From positions 1-64,000 of the forward strand of contig JACMKX010000186.1 of the NCBI GenBank assembly GCA_014379905.1: 64,000 nt of DNA. Reading direction: 5' to 3'. The translations under genes and the position numbers were made by a program. Below the pieces are notes generated by a model. The model had not been told where the DNA came from, searched no databases, and saw nothing but the letters and a program-made list of their open reading frames with translations. This DNA comes from Ferruginibacter sp. Its GTDB lineage: Bacteria; Bacteroidota; Bacteroidia; Chitinophagales; Chitinophagaceae. How positions within the stretch are numbered: the stretch's first letter is position 1; each line of letters opens with the position of its first letter. Positions 30,167 through 39,908 of this stretch are shown here, piece by piece.

Positions 30167-33100
30167 TTAAAAATTAATGTCTATACCAAATAAAACTGTG
30201 CGTGGCATTGGAAAACCGCCCCGCTGGTAGCCATCAACCAAAGGTGTATTGTAAACACCGGATGTGAATCGTGCTTCCGTGGCAATGCCCCTGTAACCGC
30301 TGGCGCTATTGAAAAATAAATTTTGTCCTGAGAAATAAACACGCAATGAACTAAGCTGCATTCTTTTTGCAAGGGCAGCCGGTAAGGTGTAACCAACCAC
30401 CACTTCCCTTAAAGCCATGTAGGAAGCATCTTCCACTACATAATCAGTCAACATCCAGTTAAAACCGATAGTTGAATAAGGCGTTTTGCCATCGCCTGGA
30501 AACATAGGACTCAACCAGCGATTGCTGTTGTAATTTTTGTTGTAACGTTTTGTTTCGTTGTAGTTGGGATCACCATTTATTAACTGGCCGCCCTTTACAC
30601 CTTGTAGTAAAAAGCTAACATCAAGTGCTTTAATAGTAAAGCTATTATTGAGGCCCCAGGTAAATTTAGGATAAGGGCTGCCAATTACAGTTCTGTCATT
30701 TGCATCTAAAACATTATCGCCATTTAAGTCAACTATTTTTAACCCCCCTGGTACAAATACATTGCTAAGTGTACTGGTTAAGCCTGCCGCCTGGGCTTTT
30801 GTAATTTGGGCTTGCGATAACCAAACCCCATCGGTTTTAAAACCAAAGAATTCCACTAATGGCCGGCCGGGCATATTGCGATATAACTCTGTACGTTCAC
30901 CCTGGTTAAGCAGGAAAGCTTCCTCGCCCAATTGCAGTAATTTATTTTTGTTGTGCGCCAGGTTAAAGCTGGTAGTCCATTTAAAATTCTTTTTGCGGAC
31001 GTTGTTGGTCGTTAACTCAATTTCTATACCCCTGTTTTGCAACTGTCCTATGTTATTATTAAACTGGGGAGATCCGATAAATGCCATAACGGATTGCCTC
31101 AACAAAAGCTGATCGGTTTTTGACTGGTAAAAGTTCATGCTCAGGCTAACAATATTTTTGAACATACTCAGGTCAAACCCTGCGTTGTACTGGAAAGTAC
31201 GTTCCCAGGTAATAACGGGGTTAGCAATAACCACCCTATTAGGGGCTTGCCCTGGAACAGTTGTACCGGTTCCTGCACCCAATGGATAATTGGCAGGATA
31301 TAAAAGATCGAGCCAACCAAAATCATCTATCCGGTTGTTACCCGTAACGCCATAACTGGCCCGTAATTTCAAAGAATTGATCGTTTTTACATCCTTCAAA
31401 AAATTTTCTTCACTTAGTACCCAACCTGCGGAAACGGATGGAAAACTCCCCCATTTATTACCGGGTCCAAACTTAGAACTACCATCTGCCCGTACACTTG
31501 CAGAAAAAAGATATTTATTGGCGTAACTATACATTATCCTGCCGAGATAAGAAACCAGTCCGACCTGGTTTCTTAAATTATAACTCCCCTGCCAATTATT
31601 GTTGGCATCTACAGAAGGCTGCTCAATCTGCAATGCAGTACTGGCAGTTTGTATATTATCGCTAGGGAAATTTGTACCAATTACCTGTTCATCTCTTATC
31701 AAAGTTTTTTGCGCTGTAAACCCTGCTAATACATTAAAAGAATGATCCTTTATTTTTTTATTATAGGTCAATGTATTTTCAGACAACAGGTCAATGAACA
31801 AACGATTGTTGTAAGCGCCACGATTTACATCTCCGTCCCTGTTAGAATTTCTTTTGGCAAAATCAACTGCCTCGCTGTAATTGGCATAGATACTGCCCAG
31901 GGCTTTAAACTCCAAACCGGGTATGATGGTAAACGTCATATCTCCTGCTGATTGAACCCTGTACTCATTGGAAGTAATGGTTCTTGTTTCCATTACAGAT
32001 TTTGGCGTATTGTTAGCGGTATTAAAAGGATCTAATGTGGATGTGCTTGTATACAAGGTACCATCGGGCATTAAACCACTATACATCTGTCCGTTAAAAT
32101 GCCGGGCCTGTACAAAATCGCCCGGCTTAATGCTGGCCCATGTGGGAGACTGTCTGACAAAGGCCGCAGTAGTTGCTGTGTGATATACGGGCAGGAAAGA
32201 TTGAAATCTTACAAAATCAATAAATCCTACAGAAGGTCTTTCTCTTTTTGTATAAGAAGGATTAAGATTAAAACTGAACTTTAGATTCTTACTCAAATTA
32301 CCATCCAGTTTTGTACGCAAACTATATTTGTCATATTCACTGTGATACATCAGGCCCTGGTCTTGCTGGTAAGCCCCGGAAATAAAATATTTTAATGTTC
32401 TGCTGCCACCTGATACTGCCATTTGCAGGTTGCGAACGCTTGCAGAGCGAAGTGCCTCATCCTGCCAGTTAGTACCCATACCCTTCAGGATGGTATTTTC
32501 AACGATGTAGGCAGCACGCTCATTGTTGGCAATAATTTGTGTGCCTGTTGGAGGCGCTATGGTTGAATCCGTTGCTTTTAAAGAAGCTTCGTAATACAAT
32601 AGGTTGGTATATTCAGACGTGGTCATCATCGGGTATTTTTCATATGCCGATTTGAACCCATTTGAAAATTTAAGAGAATATTTTGGTTTCTCTGCTTTAC
32701 CACTCTTGGTGGTAATAATGATCACCCCATTGGCCCCCCGGGAACCGTATATGGCAGCAGAGGCAGCATCTTTAAGCACTTCCACAGATTGTACATCTGC
32801 CATGTTTACAAAAGACAATCCATCCTGTATCGGATGACCATCTACTACTACCAGCGGGCTGGCCGCAGCACTCACAGAACTTATGCCCCGTACATTTATT
32901 TTAGGTTCGGAGCCCGCTTCAGAGCTGACGTTTTGAATTTGCACACCGGCAATTTTTCCCTGCAAGGCCTGGTCAAGCCTTGACACAGGGGATTCATCCA
33001 ACCGCTCATTCTGGTATTTTGAAATGGCGCCGGTTACCAGTGATCTTTTCTGCGTACCATACCCAATGATCACTACTTCATCATTGGAAAAAGGGGCAGG

Positions 33101-33385
33101 AAGCAATGCTATATCCAGCGTTGTTTTTCCATCGATGATAACCGTTTGCGGTGTAAAACCTACGTAGGAAAATATGAGCGTAGAAGTATTATTATTTACG
33201 CTGATTGAATAAGTTCCACCTTCCCCGGTTACCGCCCCACCCTTTTGTTTGTCTGCAAGAATATTTACTCCCTGCAAAGCCTCACCGGTGGCCTGGTTGG
33301 TTACCTTACCGGTAATTGTTTTCTTTTGCGCAAACACAGCCGTGCCTGCCAGCAAAAGGAACAACAAACAATGTAATCTTTTCAT
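30167..33385 (-). CDS. SusC/RagA family TonB-linked outer membrane protein
   Basis: ITGKVTNQATGEALQGVNILADKQKGGAVT carboxypeptidase-like domain; PLVVVDGHPIQDGLSFVNMADVQSVEVLKDAASAAIYGSRGANGVIIITTKSG plug. Confidence 0.96.
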   Translation of the reverse strand: MKRLHCLLFLLLAGTAVFAQKKTITGKVTNQATGEALQGVNILADKQKGGAVTGEGGTYSISVNNNTSTLIFSYVGFTPQTVIIDGKTTLDIALLPAPFSNDEVVIIGYGTQKRSLVTGAISKYQNERLDESPVSRLDQALQGKIAGVQIQNVSSEAGSEPKINVRGISSVSAAASPLVVVDGHPIQDGLSFVNMADVQSVEVLKDAASAAIYGSRGANGVIIITTKSGKAEKPKYSLKFSNGFKSAYEKYPMMTTSEYTNLLYYEASLKATDSTIAPPTGTQIIANNERAAYIVENTILKGMGTNWQDEALRSASVRNLQMAVSGGSRTLKYFISGAYQQDQGLMYHSEYDKYSLRTKLDGNLSKNLKFSFNLNPSYTKRERPSVGFIDFVRFQSFLPVYHTATTAAFVRQSPTWASIKPGDFVQARHFNGQMYSGLMPDGTLYTSTSTLDPFNTANNTPKSVMETRTITSNEYRVQSAGDMTFTIIPGLEFKALGSIYANYSEAVDFAKRNSNRDGDVNRGAYNNRLFIDLLSENTLTYNKKIKDHSFNVLAGFTAQKTLIRDEQVIGTNFPSDNIQTASTALQIEQPSVDANNNWQGSYNLRNQVGLVSYLGRIMYSYANKYLFSASVRADGSSKFGPGNKWGSFPSVSAGWVLSEENFLKDVKTINSLKLRASYGVTGNNRIDDFGWLDLLYPANYPLGAGTGTTVPGQAPNRVVIANPVITWERTFQYNAGFDLSMFKNIVSLSMNFYQSKTDQLLLRQSVMAFIGSPQFNNNIGQLQNRGIEIELTTNNVRKKNFKWTTSFNLAHNKNKLLQLGEEAFLLNQGERTELYRNMPGRPLVEFFGFKTDGVWLSQAQITKAQAAGLTSTLSNVFVPGGLKIVDLNGDNVLDANDRTVIGSPYPKFTWGLNNSFTIKALDVSFLLQGVKGGQLINGDPNYNETKRYNKNYNSNRWLSPMFPGDGKTPYSTIGFNWMLTDYVVEDASYMALREVVVGYTLPAALAKRMQLSSLRVYFSGQNLFFNSASGYRGIATEARFTSGVYNTPLVDGYQRGGFPMPRTVLFGIDINF

Positions 33386-33414
33386 AATAGCAATTTTAGT
33401 ATGTCAATCGATTT

Positions 33415-34632
33415 TTATGGATATAATAAGTTAGCTCTTAAGCGGTTTGCTTTTTCACCCGCCAGTGCTGTCATTTTTTCTTTACAGTTCCTGCAATTAA
33501 ATTGAATGGCCGCATTTTGCAACAGGAAAAAAGCCTGCTCATATTCATACGGTTTTATCTGCGGGTACTGCCATTCTTTTTCTTTGATAAAAAACGGGTA
33601 AGCAGTTTCAAATGCTTTTTTTAAGGAAGCGCCCGAAGGGGTTACCCGGTTCCACAGATCCTCATCGGTACGTGTAGCCATTTGAGCAATATTGAAAAAT
33701 GCTTCCATTACAAAGGAGGTATAATGCAACGAGATGGTTCTTTCCAGTTCCTTTGGAAAATAGCCGTTTGCATCCAGTTGCTTATCCAGCCTGCCTGCAG
33801 CGTTCAATACAATTTTATTTGCCAGTGTTTTATCCGAAATAAATAAAGCCATGGATAAACGTTGTGCATCGTACCAGGCGCCATGATTGTTATCGGCATT
33901 CATTTCGTCTGTGCCGATCTTACTGGTTTGCATCCAGTTTAAAAAAGCAGTAAACCAATCCTTCATGCCCTGCTGATGTTTTGTTGTCCAGCTTTTGGAG
34001 CCTTTCAACAATCCTATGGCATCCACCAGTTTTACAAAATGACGGGAGTCTATCATGCCAGCTCCCCTGCCTGTATTTTGCCCTTTGATGGCCTGGCCAT
34101 AATTTAAATTGGGATTCATCCGGGTGGCAGTGTCTAAAAACCAAACCTGCATTAATTTAGCTGCATGGTCTGCGTATTTTCTTTCGCCTGAAAAATAATA
34201 AGCCAGTGCGAGCGTGTGTACTTCACCGCAAAGTTTTGGCATATACTCCTTGTCTTTATATTCTTTTACTTCCGGGTTTGTTTGCCCGTCTTTTCTTACA
34301 TAGGGCAATCCATCTTTTGTAGCCGGATTGGGCCAATGGTATGGAGCCAGGCTCATGTAATCATGCTTGTCCCCGCTGGGTGGTACATTTTTTTTCTCTG
34401 TTACACTTACCGGGCCCCATAGTAATGCTTTGTCGGCATCCTTCAACAATAGTTTATAGGATGCAGACAGTTCAGGATCATTGGCATTTATCCTGCGTTT
34501 GTTGTTCTCCAGTGTTGTTGCATCCAGTGCAAATACAGCCGGTTCATTATTTTGCATGTAAGCTTTTGAAACACTACATGCCATGAAGGAGGAAACAAAA
34601 AACAGGAATAGTATTTTTTTAACAGGTTTCAT
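33415..34632 (-). CDS. alginate lyase family protein (AlgL/PL5- or PL38-like alpha-barrel)
   Basis: HDYMSLAPYHWPNP, ADNNHGAWYDAQRLSMALF, lipoprotein signal; PUL context. Confidence 0.8.
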   Translation of the reverse strand: MKPVKKILFLFFVSSFMACSVSKAYMQNNEPAVFALDATTLENNKRRINANDPELSASYKLLLKDADKALLWGPVSVTEKKNVPPSGDKHDYMSLAPYHWPNPATKDGLPYVRKDGQTNPEVKEYKDKEYMPKLCGEVHTLALAYYFSGERKYADHAAKLMQVWFLDTATRMNPNLNYGQAIKGQNTGRGAGMIDSRHFVKLVDAIGLLKGSKSWTTKHQQGMKDWFTAFLNWMQTSKIGTDEMNADNNHGAWYDAQRLSMALFISDKTLANKIVLNAAGRLDKQLDANGYFPKELERTISLHYTSFVMEAFFNIAQMATRTDEDLWNRVTPSGASLKKAFETAYPFFIKEKEWQYPQIKPYEYEQAFFLLQNAAIQFNCRNCKEKMTALAGEKANRLRANLLYP

Positions 34633-37600
34633 TATCGTATAATTGAAATTGTTTTTATAAGATCAACTCCATTTCCTTTTATAGCCACTGCATACGCACC
34701 ATTTGGAATACCGGTGAGATCTATTTCAGTATTGATAAAACCTCTCGGCATAAACAGGTTTTTCTTTCTCAGCAAGCGGCCGCCCATATCATAGAGGTAC
34801 ACATCTGCAAGTGCAGGTTTTTGTGAGTAAGTGCGTACATTTAAATTTCCTGCAGCATTTACAAATAAATAGAGGTATCGCCGCGTTGTATCACTCGCTG
34901 GTAAAACAGTGAGCCTGCCGGGTACATAAATAAAATTATAATTCTGTGATATGCCGCCGCCTGGTGTTAATGTATAATAGCCCGGCGCCGAATTGGTTTG
35001 AGCAGTTGTGGTAACTACAGGTGCTGTTGTAAGATTGCCAGCCGTTTCTCCCAATACAAAACCGGTATAGGTAACGGTAAAATCAGGGTTAGGTGTTTGC
35101 TCAATTTTTACAGTATCTCTTACTCTCACGGTAAGGGCTACCTTATTTACGGTTAAAGTTCTTACTACATTGGTTGCAGCAAAATAGCCATCGCTGCCTG
35201 CCTGCGATGCGGTAATATCTGTGGTTCCGGCTCCTGTTATATGAACAACATTTCCTGCAACCGTTGCTACCGAAACATTGCTGCTCGTGTATACAATAGG
35301 TATGGTATTATTGGTACTGCTGGCAGTAAGCATAAAATCAGCATTGCCATAATTTTTTGCCGTTAATATATTGAACGTAATGGTTTGATTTTGTTTTGCC
35401 AGGATGGTCAATGAATCATTTACAAAACTAACAGTGTAATTAGCCGCAGTTGCGCCCGAAACGGTGATGGGATATTTGCCCGGGGCCGAATTTTGTACCG
35501 CTGTTGTTGTTAATACAGCAGGTGTTAATAATACTGCAGGTGTTTCGCCCAATACAAAGCCACTATACGTTGCCGTTAGTAAGGGGTTTGGAAGCAATTC
35601 AAATTTGGTTTTTGCGTCAGCAGTAATGTTGAGCGCAGCTTTATTTACCGTTAATGGTTTTGTTACACTGGCGGCAGGGTAAAATCCATCGCTGGCCTGT
35701 GATGCAGTGATATTAGCGGTGCCTGCCCCTGTAATATGAATAGCATCGGCTATAATGGTTGCTACTGCTGCGTTATCACTCGTGTATGTAATAGGTTGCG
35801 TAGTATTTAAACTGGTTGCACCACCGTTAAAATCTGCATCCCCATAAGTTTTTGGAAGCAGGTTGTTGAATACAAACGGATCAACCTGGGCTACTGAACC
35901 AATACCATAAGATCCGGAACCTGGCACAATGGTGCGTGCTGTGTCATTTATATTATCTCCAGGCGCAAGAGGTGCACTCCACAATGTGCCCGTATTTTCT
36001 ATGATCCCGATGTCTGATCCGGGTAATGATGAAAAAGCAGTTCCCTCCAGAGGGCTGGCCCATGCCAGTTTCAAACCAATGGGACCAGACCCGTTGGTGC
36101 GGTTAATATTCCACACTGCATTTACAACAGTTTGTTGCTGTAAGGTAGTAAAGGGTGTTCCGCTTATTAAACCGTTGGCGGTAATGCCTTCAAATACGGA
36201 TATGTTGAGATCATTTGTTTGAATGGGGTCGAGTGTTGCCGGGAGGTAATTGTTTGGTGTACCTACTGGAATCACAGCTTCATTTAAACCATCGTATTTT
36301 ATCAATGCCTGTGTACCTGTTGTTGTATTATATCCTGTAACAATATAATTCGCAGAACCAAAACTACCTGTAATACCGGCACCTGTTAAAATATGTAAAG
36401 TATCCAACGGCCTCAGTGTAAATTTTCCGTTTATACCAACATGTTGCGAAACAGAAAGATTGGTATTGGCGGTAACAGCTGCATTGATATCAGTAAAGCC
36501 TGTAACAGTTGTTATGGAGGCCGAGCCTGTTGAAATACCAAATGGTTTGGTAGTGGCTCCGTTTATGATATAATTTATGTTATTTTCAAAAGAGTGATTG
36601 CCTGCAACAATAACAGATCCCGTGGCTGCATCAAAACCATTGGCGTTGGATGTTGTTAATATTGCACCGGTTGAGTTCGCTGTTATCGCAACACCTGTGG
36701 CAGTAGCAGTTAATGCATTTGATATATAAATCGTATCCCCTGTTGTAGAAACAGAAATAATGGAGGTATTTGCAGCGATACCGGCGCCACTAATCAAATA
36801 TCCCCTCATCCCGATAGAAATACCGCTGTTGCCGGTGATGATATAATTTCCTGTAACAGTATTACCCGTTGCGTTTACTGCTGCATTTATCCCTTCGGCA
36901 TTAAAGGTTGATGATCCTGTTACCTGGCTGGAATTAAAATTTATTTTGCCTAATACATTAACAATATTATCTGCTTCGATATTTTTTGCCAAAGAAACAT
37001 CGGCATTGTTTGCTATGATAATGCCTGCCGGGTGTAATGTTCCGGCTCCGGATATAGTTTGGGGAGCCGCGCCGCATAACATTAATTCATTGCCGGAGGC
37101 AGCTGGCGAAGTAAGATTACCATTCATAGTAATATTCCCCATCACAGCTGTTTGCCCGGAAGTATGCGTTATAAAATTACAACCTGCATCAATATTTAAA
37201 TTATTGATGCGATATACAGGCCCGTCAGCCGTAAGTGTAGCGCCGTCTTCAACACTAATATTTCCAAAACTCCTGCGGTTTAAAAAAGATCCACTGCCAT
37301 TATTTGCCCGGTGATGATAAGTACTGCCCGGCTCAAAAACAATGGCTGTAAAAGTCGAGTTGTTGGCAACAGGACTATATCCACCCTCATAATATAAATG
37401 AGATCCATTTTCAAACACTACCCATTTTTCTGTTGACTGGCTATTGCTTCCAAATGCATAAGAAGAGGAAGCAGAAGTAATATTAGTGGTAAAGCTGGAA
37501 CCACTGGTAAACCTGAAAGAACCAGGAGTGCCTGTTAATGTATTGTCGAACCTTGCCTGTAAAGGAGTGATCATACGCAACGAACCACTCACTCTTCCTG

Positions 37601-38042
37601 TGGTATTACCCGCCATAGCAAACCTTAAACTACCTGTTTGAGAAATTAATCCAAGAGAACTTCCGGCTTCAATAACAAAATCTTCTCCTGCGCCGCCATT
37701 CAGGTTAAAAGTGCTCGTTCCAGCAGTTGCCCTGATAAAAGTGGCACTGGCATTGTTTATAAACTTTATTTGTGCACATGTAATACCACCATTTCCTAAC
37801 ACCGCAACGGTACCGGTAGCCGGGGTAGCCCCTCCCACGTTAGTGCCATCAAATATTAAAATATCTGATGGGTCAGACGAGGAAGCCCTGCTACTGCCCG
37901 ATCCGTTCAGCGCCGTATTCCAGTTGGTTCCGATAGTAATGCTGGTGGTAGGCGTTGTACCGCCAACCCAATAATAAGTTGTCTGCCCATATATAATACC
38001 GGCCGATAACATCATGAACATAGTAAATAAAATTCTTTTCAT
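34632..38042 (-). CDS. large T9SS protein with MBG-like Ig repeats, paralogous to 23519..26227
   Basis: Start MKRILFTMFMMLSAGIIYGQTTYYWVGG; two MBG-like repeats (LTVNKAALNITADAKTKFELLPNPLLTATYSGFVLGETPAVL and LTVNKVALTVRVRDTVKIEQTPNPDFTVTYTGFVLGETAGNL); C-terminal sorting domain. Confidence 0.75.
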   Translation of the reverse strand: MKRILFTMFMMLSAGIIYGQTTYYWVGGTTPTTSITIGTNWNTALNGSGSSRASSSDPSDILIFDGTNVGGATPATGTVAVLGNGGITCAQIKFINNASATFIRATAGTSTFNLNGGAGEDFVIEAGSSLGLISQTGSLRFAMAGNTTGRVSGSLRMITPLQARFDNTLTGTPGSFRFTSGSSFTTNITSASSSYAFGSNSQSTEKWVVFENGSHLYYEGGYSPVANNSTFTAIVFEPGSTYHHRANNGSGSFLNRRSFGNISVEDGATLTADGPVYRINNLNIDAGCNFITHTSGQTAVMGNITMNGNLTSPAASGNELMLCGAAPQTISGAGTLHPAGIIIANNADVSLAKNIEADNIVNVLGKINFNSSQVTGSSTFNAEGINAAVNATGNTVTGNYIITGNSGISIGMRGYLISGAGIAANTSIISVSTTGDTIYISNALTATATGVAITANSTGAILTTSNANGFDAATGSVIVAGNHSFENNINYIINGATTKPFGISTGSASITTVTGFTDINAAVTANTNLSVSQHVGINGKFTLRPLDTLHILTGAGITGSFGSANYIVTGYNTTTGTQALIKYDGLNEAVIPVGTPNNYLPATLDPIQTNDLNISVFEGITANGLISGTPFTTLQQQTVVNAVWNINRTNGSGPIGLKLAWASPLEGTAFSSLPGSDIGIIENTGTLWSAPLAPGDNINDTARTIVPGSGSYGIGSVAQVDPFVFNNLLPKTYGDADFNGGATSLNTTQPITYTSDNAAVATIIADAIHITGAGTANITASQASDGFYPAASVTKPLTVNKAALNITADAKTKFELLPNPLLTATYSGFVLGETPAVLLTPAVLTTTAVQNSAPGKYPITVSGATAANYTVSFVNDSLTILAKQNQTITFNILTAKNYGNADFMLTASSTNNTIPIVYTSSNVSVATVAGNVVHITGAGTTDITASQAGSDGYFAATNVVRTLTVNKVALTVRVRDTVKIEQTPNPDFTVTYTGFVLGETAGNLTTAPVVTTTAQTNSAPGYYTLTPGGGISQNYNFIYVPGRLTVLPASDTTRRYLYLFVNAAGNLNVRTYSQKPALADVYLYDMGGRLLRKKNLFMPRGFINTEIDLTGIPNGAYAVAIKGNGVDLIKTISIIR

Positions 38043-38074
38043 ATAGCGCAAGGTTTTAATCGAAATAATCAGGA

Positions 38075-39394
38075 TTAGATATCCGTTTGTTTTTTACTAA
38101 CAATAAATGTGATGCACAACCAGGCAACCGGAACCAGCAAAGCCCCGAGTACAAAAAAACTAGTGTAGCTTGTTTTGGTTAATACAGGAACCAGCCAGGT
38201 TACTATGAGTGTACCGAGTACGGCAGAAGTGCCGCTCATGCCTGCAACGGTGCCAACATTTTTTCCATGAAAATAATCGCCGGGTAATGTTTGCAGGTTA
38301 TTGATAAGAAACTGGAAGCCAAACATGGTGGCGCTAATCAATGCAATGGCAATAGCCGGTTGCTCTTTCAGCTGATCTATATAATAGGCCGTAATGGAAA
38401 GCGACAGCAACATGATAATGCTGCCGATGGTGATCGCATTTTTTCTTGCCCCTACAGGCGCTGCCGATTTTTTTATGAGGCGTGCAGCATACAAACCGCC
38501 GGTTATGCCTCCGATGGCTGCGAACACATAAGGAACCCATCCAAACACGCCTACCCCGGCAAGGTCTAAGTTGAAATTTTCTTTCAGCAAATAAGGCAGC
38601 CAGGTAACAAACATCCACCATACAGGATCTATAAAAAACCTGGAAATAATAACCCCCCAGGTGTTTTTAAATTGCAATAATTCTTTCCAGGAATATACTT
38701 TTGTTTCAACAGGGGAAAGTGGTTTTTTAACCGTTGCCGAAGCAACGTTTTCTCCACTGTCATCAGAGATGCCAAGGATGTGCTGTTTTTCTTCTTCTGT
38801 TATCCACGGATGTTTATCAGGCGTTCCTTTATTAATGATAAGCCATGGAATAATCCATAATAAACCCAGGACGGCTATGCCTAAAAAGGTCATCTTCCAT
38901 CCAAAGGCAATGTTCAGGTAAACAATAAAAGGTATAGCGATTACATTACCAACGGAGGCACTGGCGCCAAAAATACCCTGGGCAATCCCTCTTTCTTTTG
39001 CCGGAAACCACTCTGCATTGCTTTTAGCAGCACCCGGCCAGTTTCCTGCTTCACTGATGCCAAGAAAAAAGCGAAATACGCTAAAAGAAGCCAGGCCCCT
39101 CGCGGCAGCATGCAGCCCGATTGAAATACTCCAGCCCACAATTGATATTACAAATCCAATCCTGGTTCCAACGGCATCCATTAGTTTGCCTGTAACCGTT
39201 TGCCCGATCGCATAAGCGATCATAAAAAATGTGGTGATGAGTTTGAGTGCATCTTTACCATCTGCTTCTGCAATGCCAAAATCTTTATGAATGAAAGGCC
39301 ACAGGACATTCACTGCCGTACGATCAATATAATTTATGATCGTAGCCAAAGCAATCATGCTTATGATATACCACCTTAGTCCTTTGATCTTCAT
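38075..39394 (-). CDS. MFS transporter, hexuronate/anion:cation symporter (ExuT-like) family
   Basis: NYIDRTAVNVLWPFIHKDFGI, GISEAGNWPGAAKSNAEWFPAKERGIAQGIFGASASVGN. Confidence 0.88.
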   Translation of the reverse strand: MKIKGLRWYIISMIALATIINYIDRTAVNVLWPFIHKDFGIAEADGKDALKLITTFFMIAYAIGQTVTGKLMDAVGTRIGFVISIVGWSISIGLHAAARGLASFSVFRFFLGISEAGNWPGAAKSNAEWFPAKERGIAQGIFGASASVGNVIAIPFIVYLNIAFGWKMTFLGIAVLGLLWIIPWLIINKGTPDKHPWITEEEKQHILGISDDSGENVASATVKKPLSPVETKVYSWKELLQFKNTWGVIISRFFIDPVWWMFVTWLPYLLKENFNLDLAGVGVFGWVPYVFAAIGGITGGLYAARLIKKSAAPVGARKNAITIGSIIMLLSLSITAYYIDQLKEQPAIAIALISATMFGFQFLINNLQTLPGDYFHGKNVGTVAGMSGTSAVLGTLIVTWLVPVLTKTSYTSFFVLGALLVPVAWLCITFIVSKKQTDI

Positions 39395-39415
39395 TATTGT
39401 TTATTAAATATTCGT

Positions 39416-39543
39416 TCTTTTAAACACTGCCTTCGACAAGCTCAGGCTCACAGCTATCTATTGTGAATAAAATCTTCCCTCTTTTAAAAATCGCCTTCGA
39501 CAAGCTCAGGCTGACAACTATTTAGTATCAATAAAATCTTCCC
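39416..39543. repeat. 64-bp tandem duplication (39416-39479 and 39480-39543), each unit carrying GCCTTCGACAAGCTCAGG
   Basis: Exactly abutting units with 55/64 identical positions by hand alignment; the second unit includes the 3' end of the kdgF-like gene. Confidence 0.88.
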
Positions 39544-39871
39544 TTACCGGGCTAAACACATCTATTAGTATACCGGCCTCTATACATACCGCACCATGCC
39601 ACACATTGGTGGGAATAAAGAAAGCGTCTCCGGCTTTCAGTATTTTTTTCTCACCGGCAATTTCAATTTCAAACACACCGCTTTCCACATGAGAGATCTG
39701 CGTGTGATGATGCTGGTGAACATTACCTATGCCGCCGCTTTCAAATGCTACTTTTACCAGCATCAGTCTTTCGTCGTAAGCCATGATCTTTCTTTTTACA
39801 CCACCACCTAAATCCAGCCATGGTATATCTGCATTTTCAATAAATACTTTTACAGCTTCTGTTGTTCCCAT
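39518..39871 (-). CDS. kdgF: cupin-domain protein, KdgF-like (unsaturated uronate linearisation)
   Basis: GNVHQHHHTQISHVESGVFEIEIAGEKKILKAGDAFFIPTNVWHGAVCIEAGILIDVFSPVREDFI. Confidence 0.85.
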   Translation of the reverse strand: MGTTEAVKVFIENADIPWLDLGGGVKRKIMAYDERLMLVKVAFESGGIGNVHQHHHTQISHVESGVFEIEIAGEKKILKAGDAFFIPTNVWHGAVCIEAGILIDVFSPVREDFIDTK

Positions 39872-39908
39872 TGTTTTTTTTTAATCAGTTTTAAGAGTTG
39901 GTTGTGGA

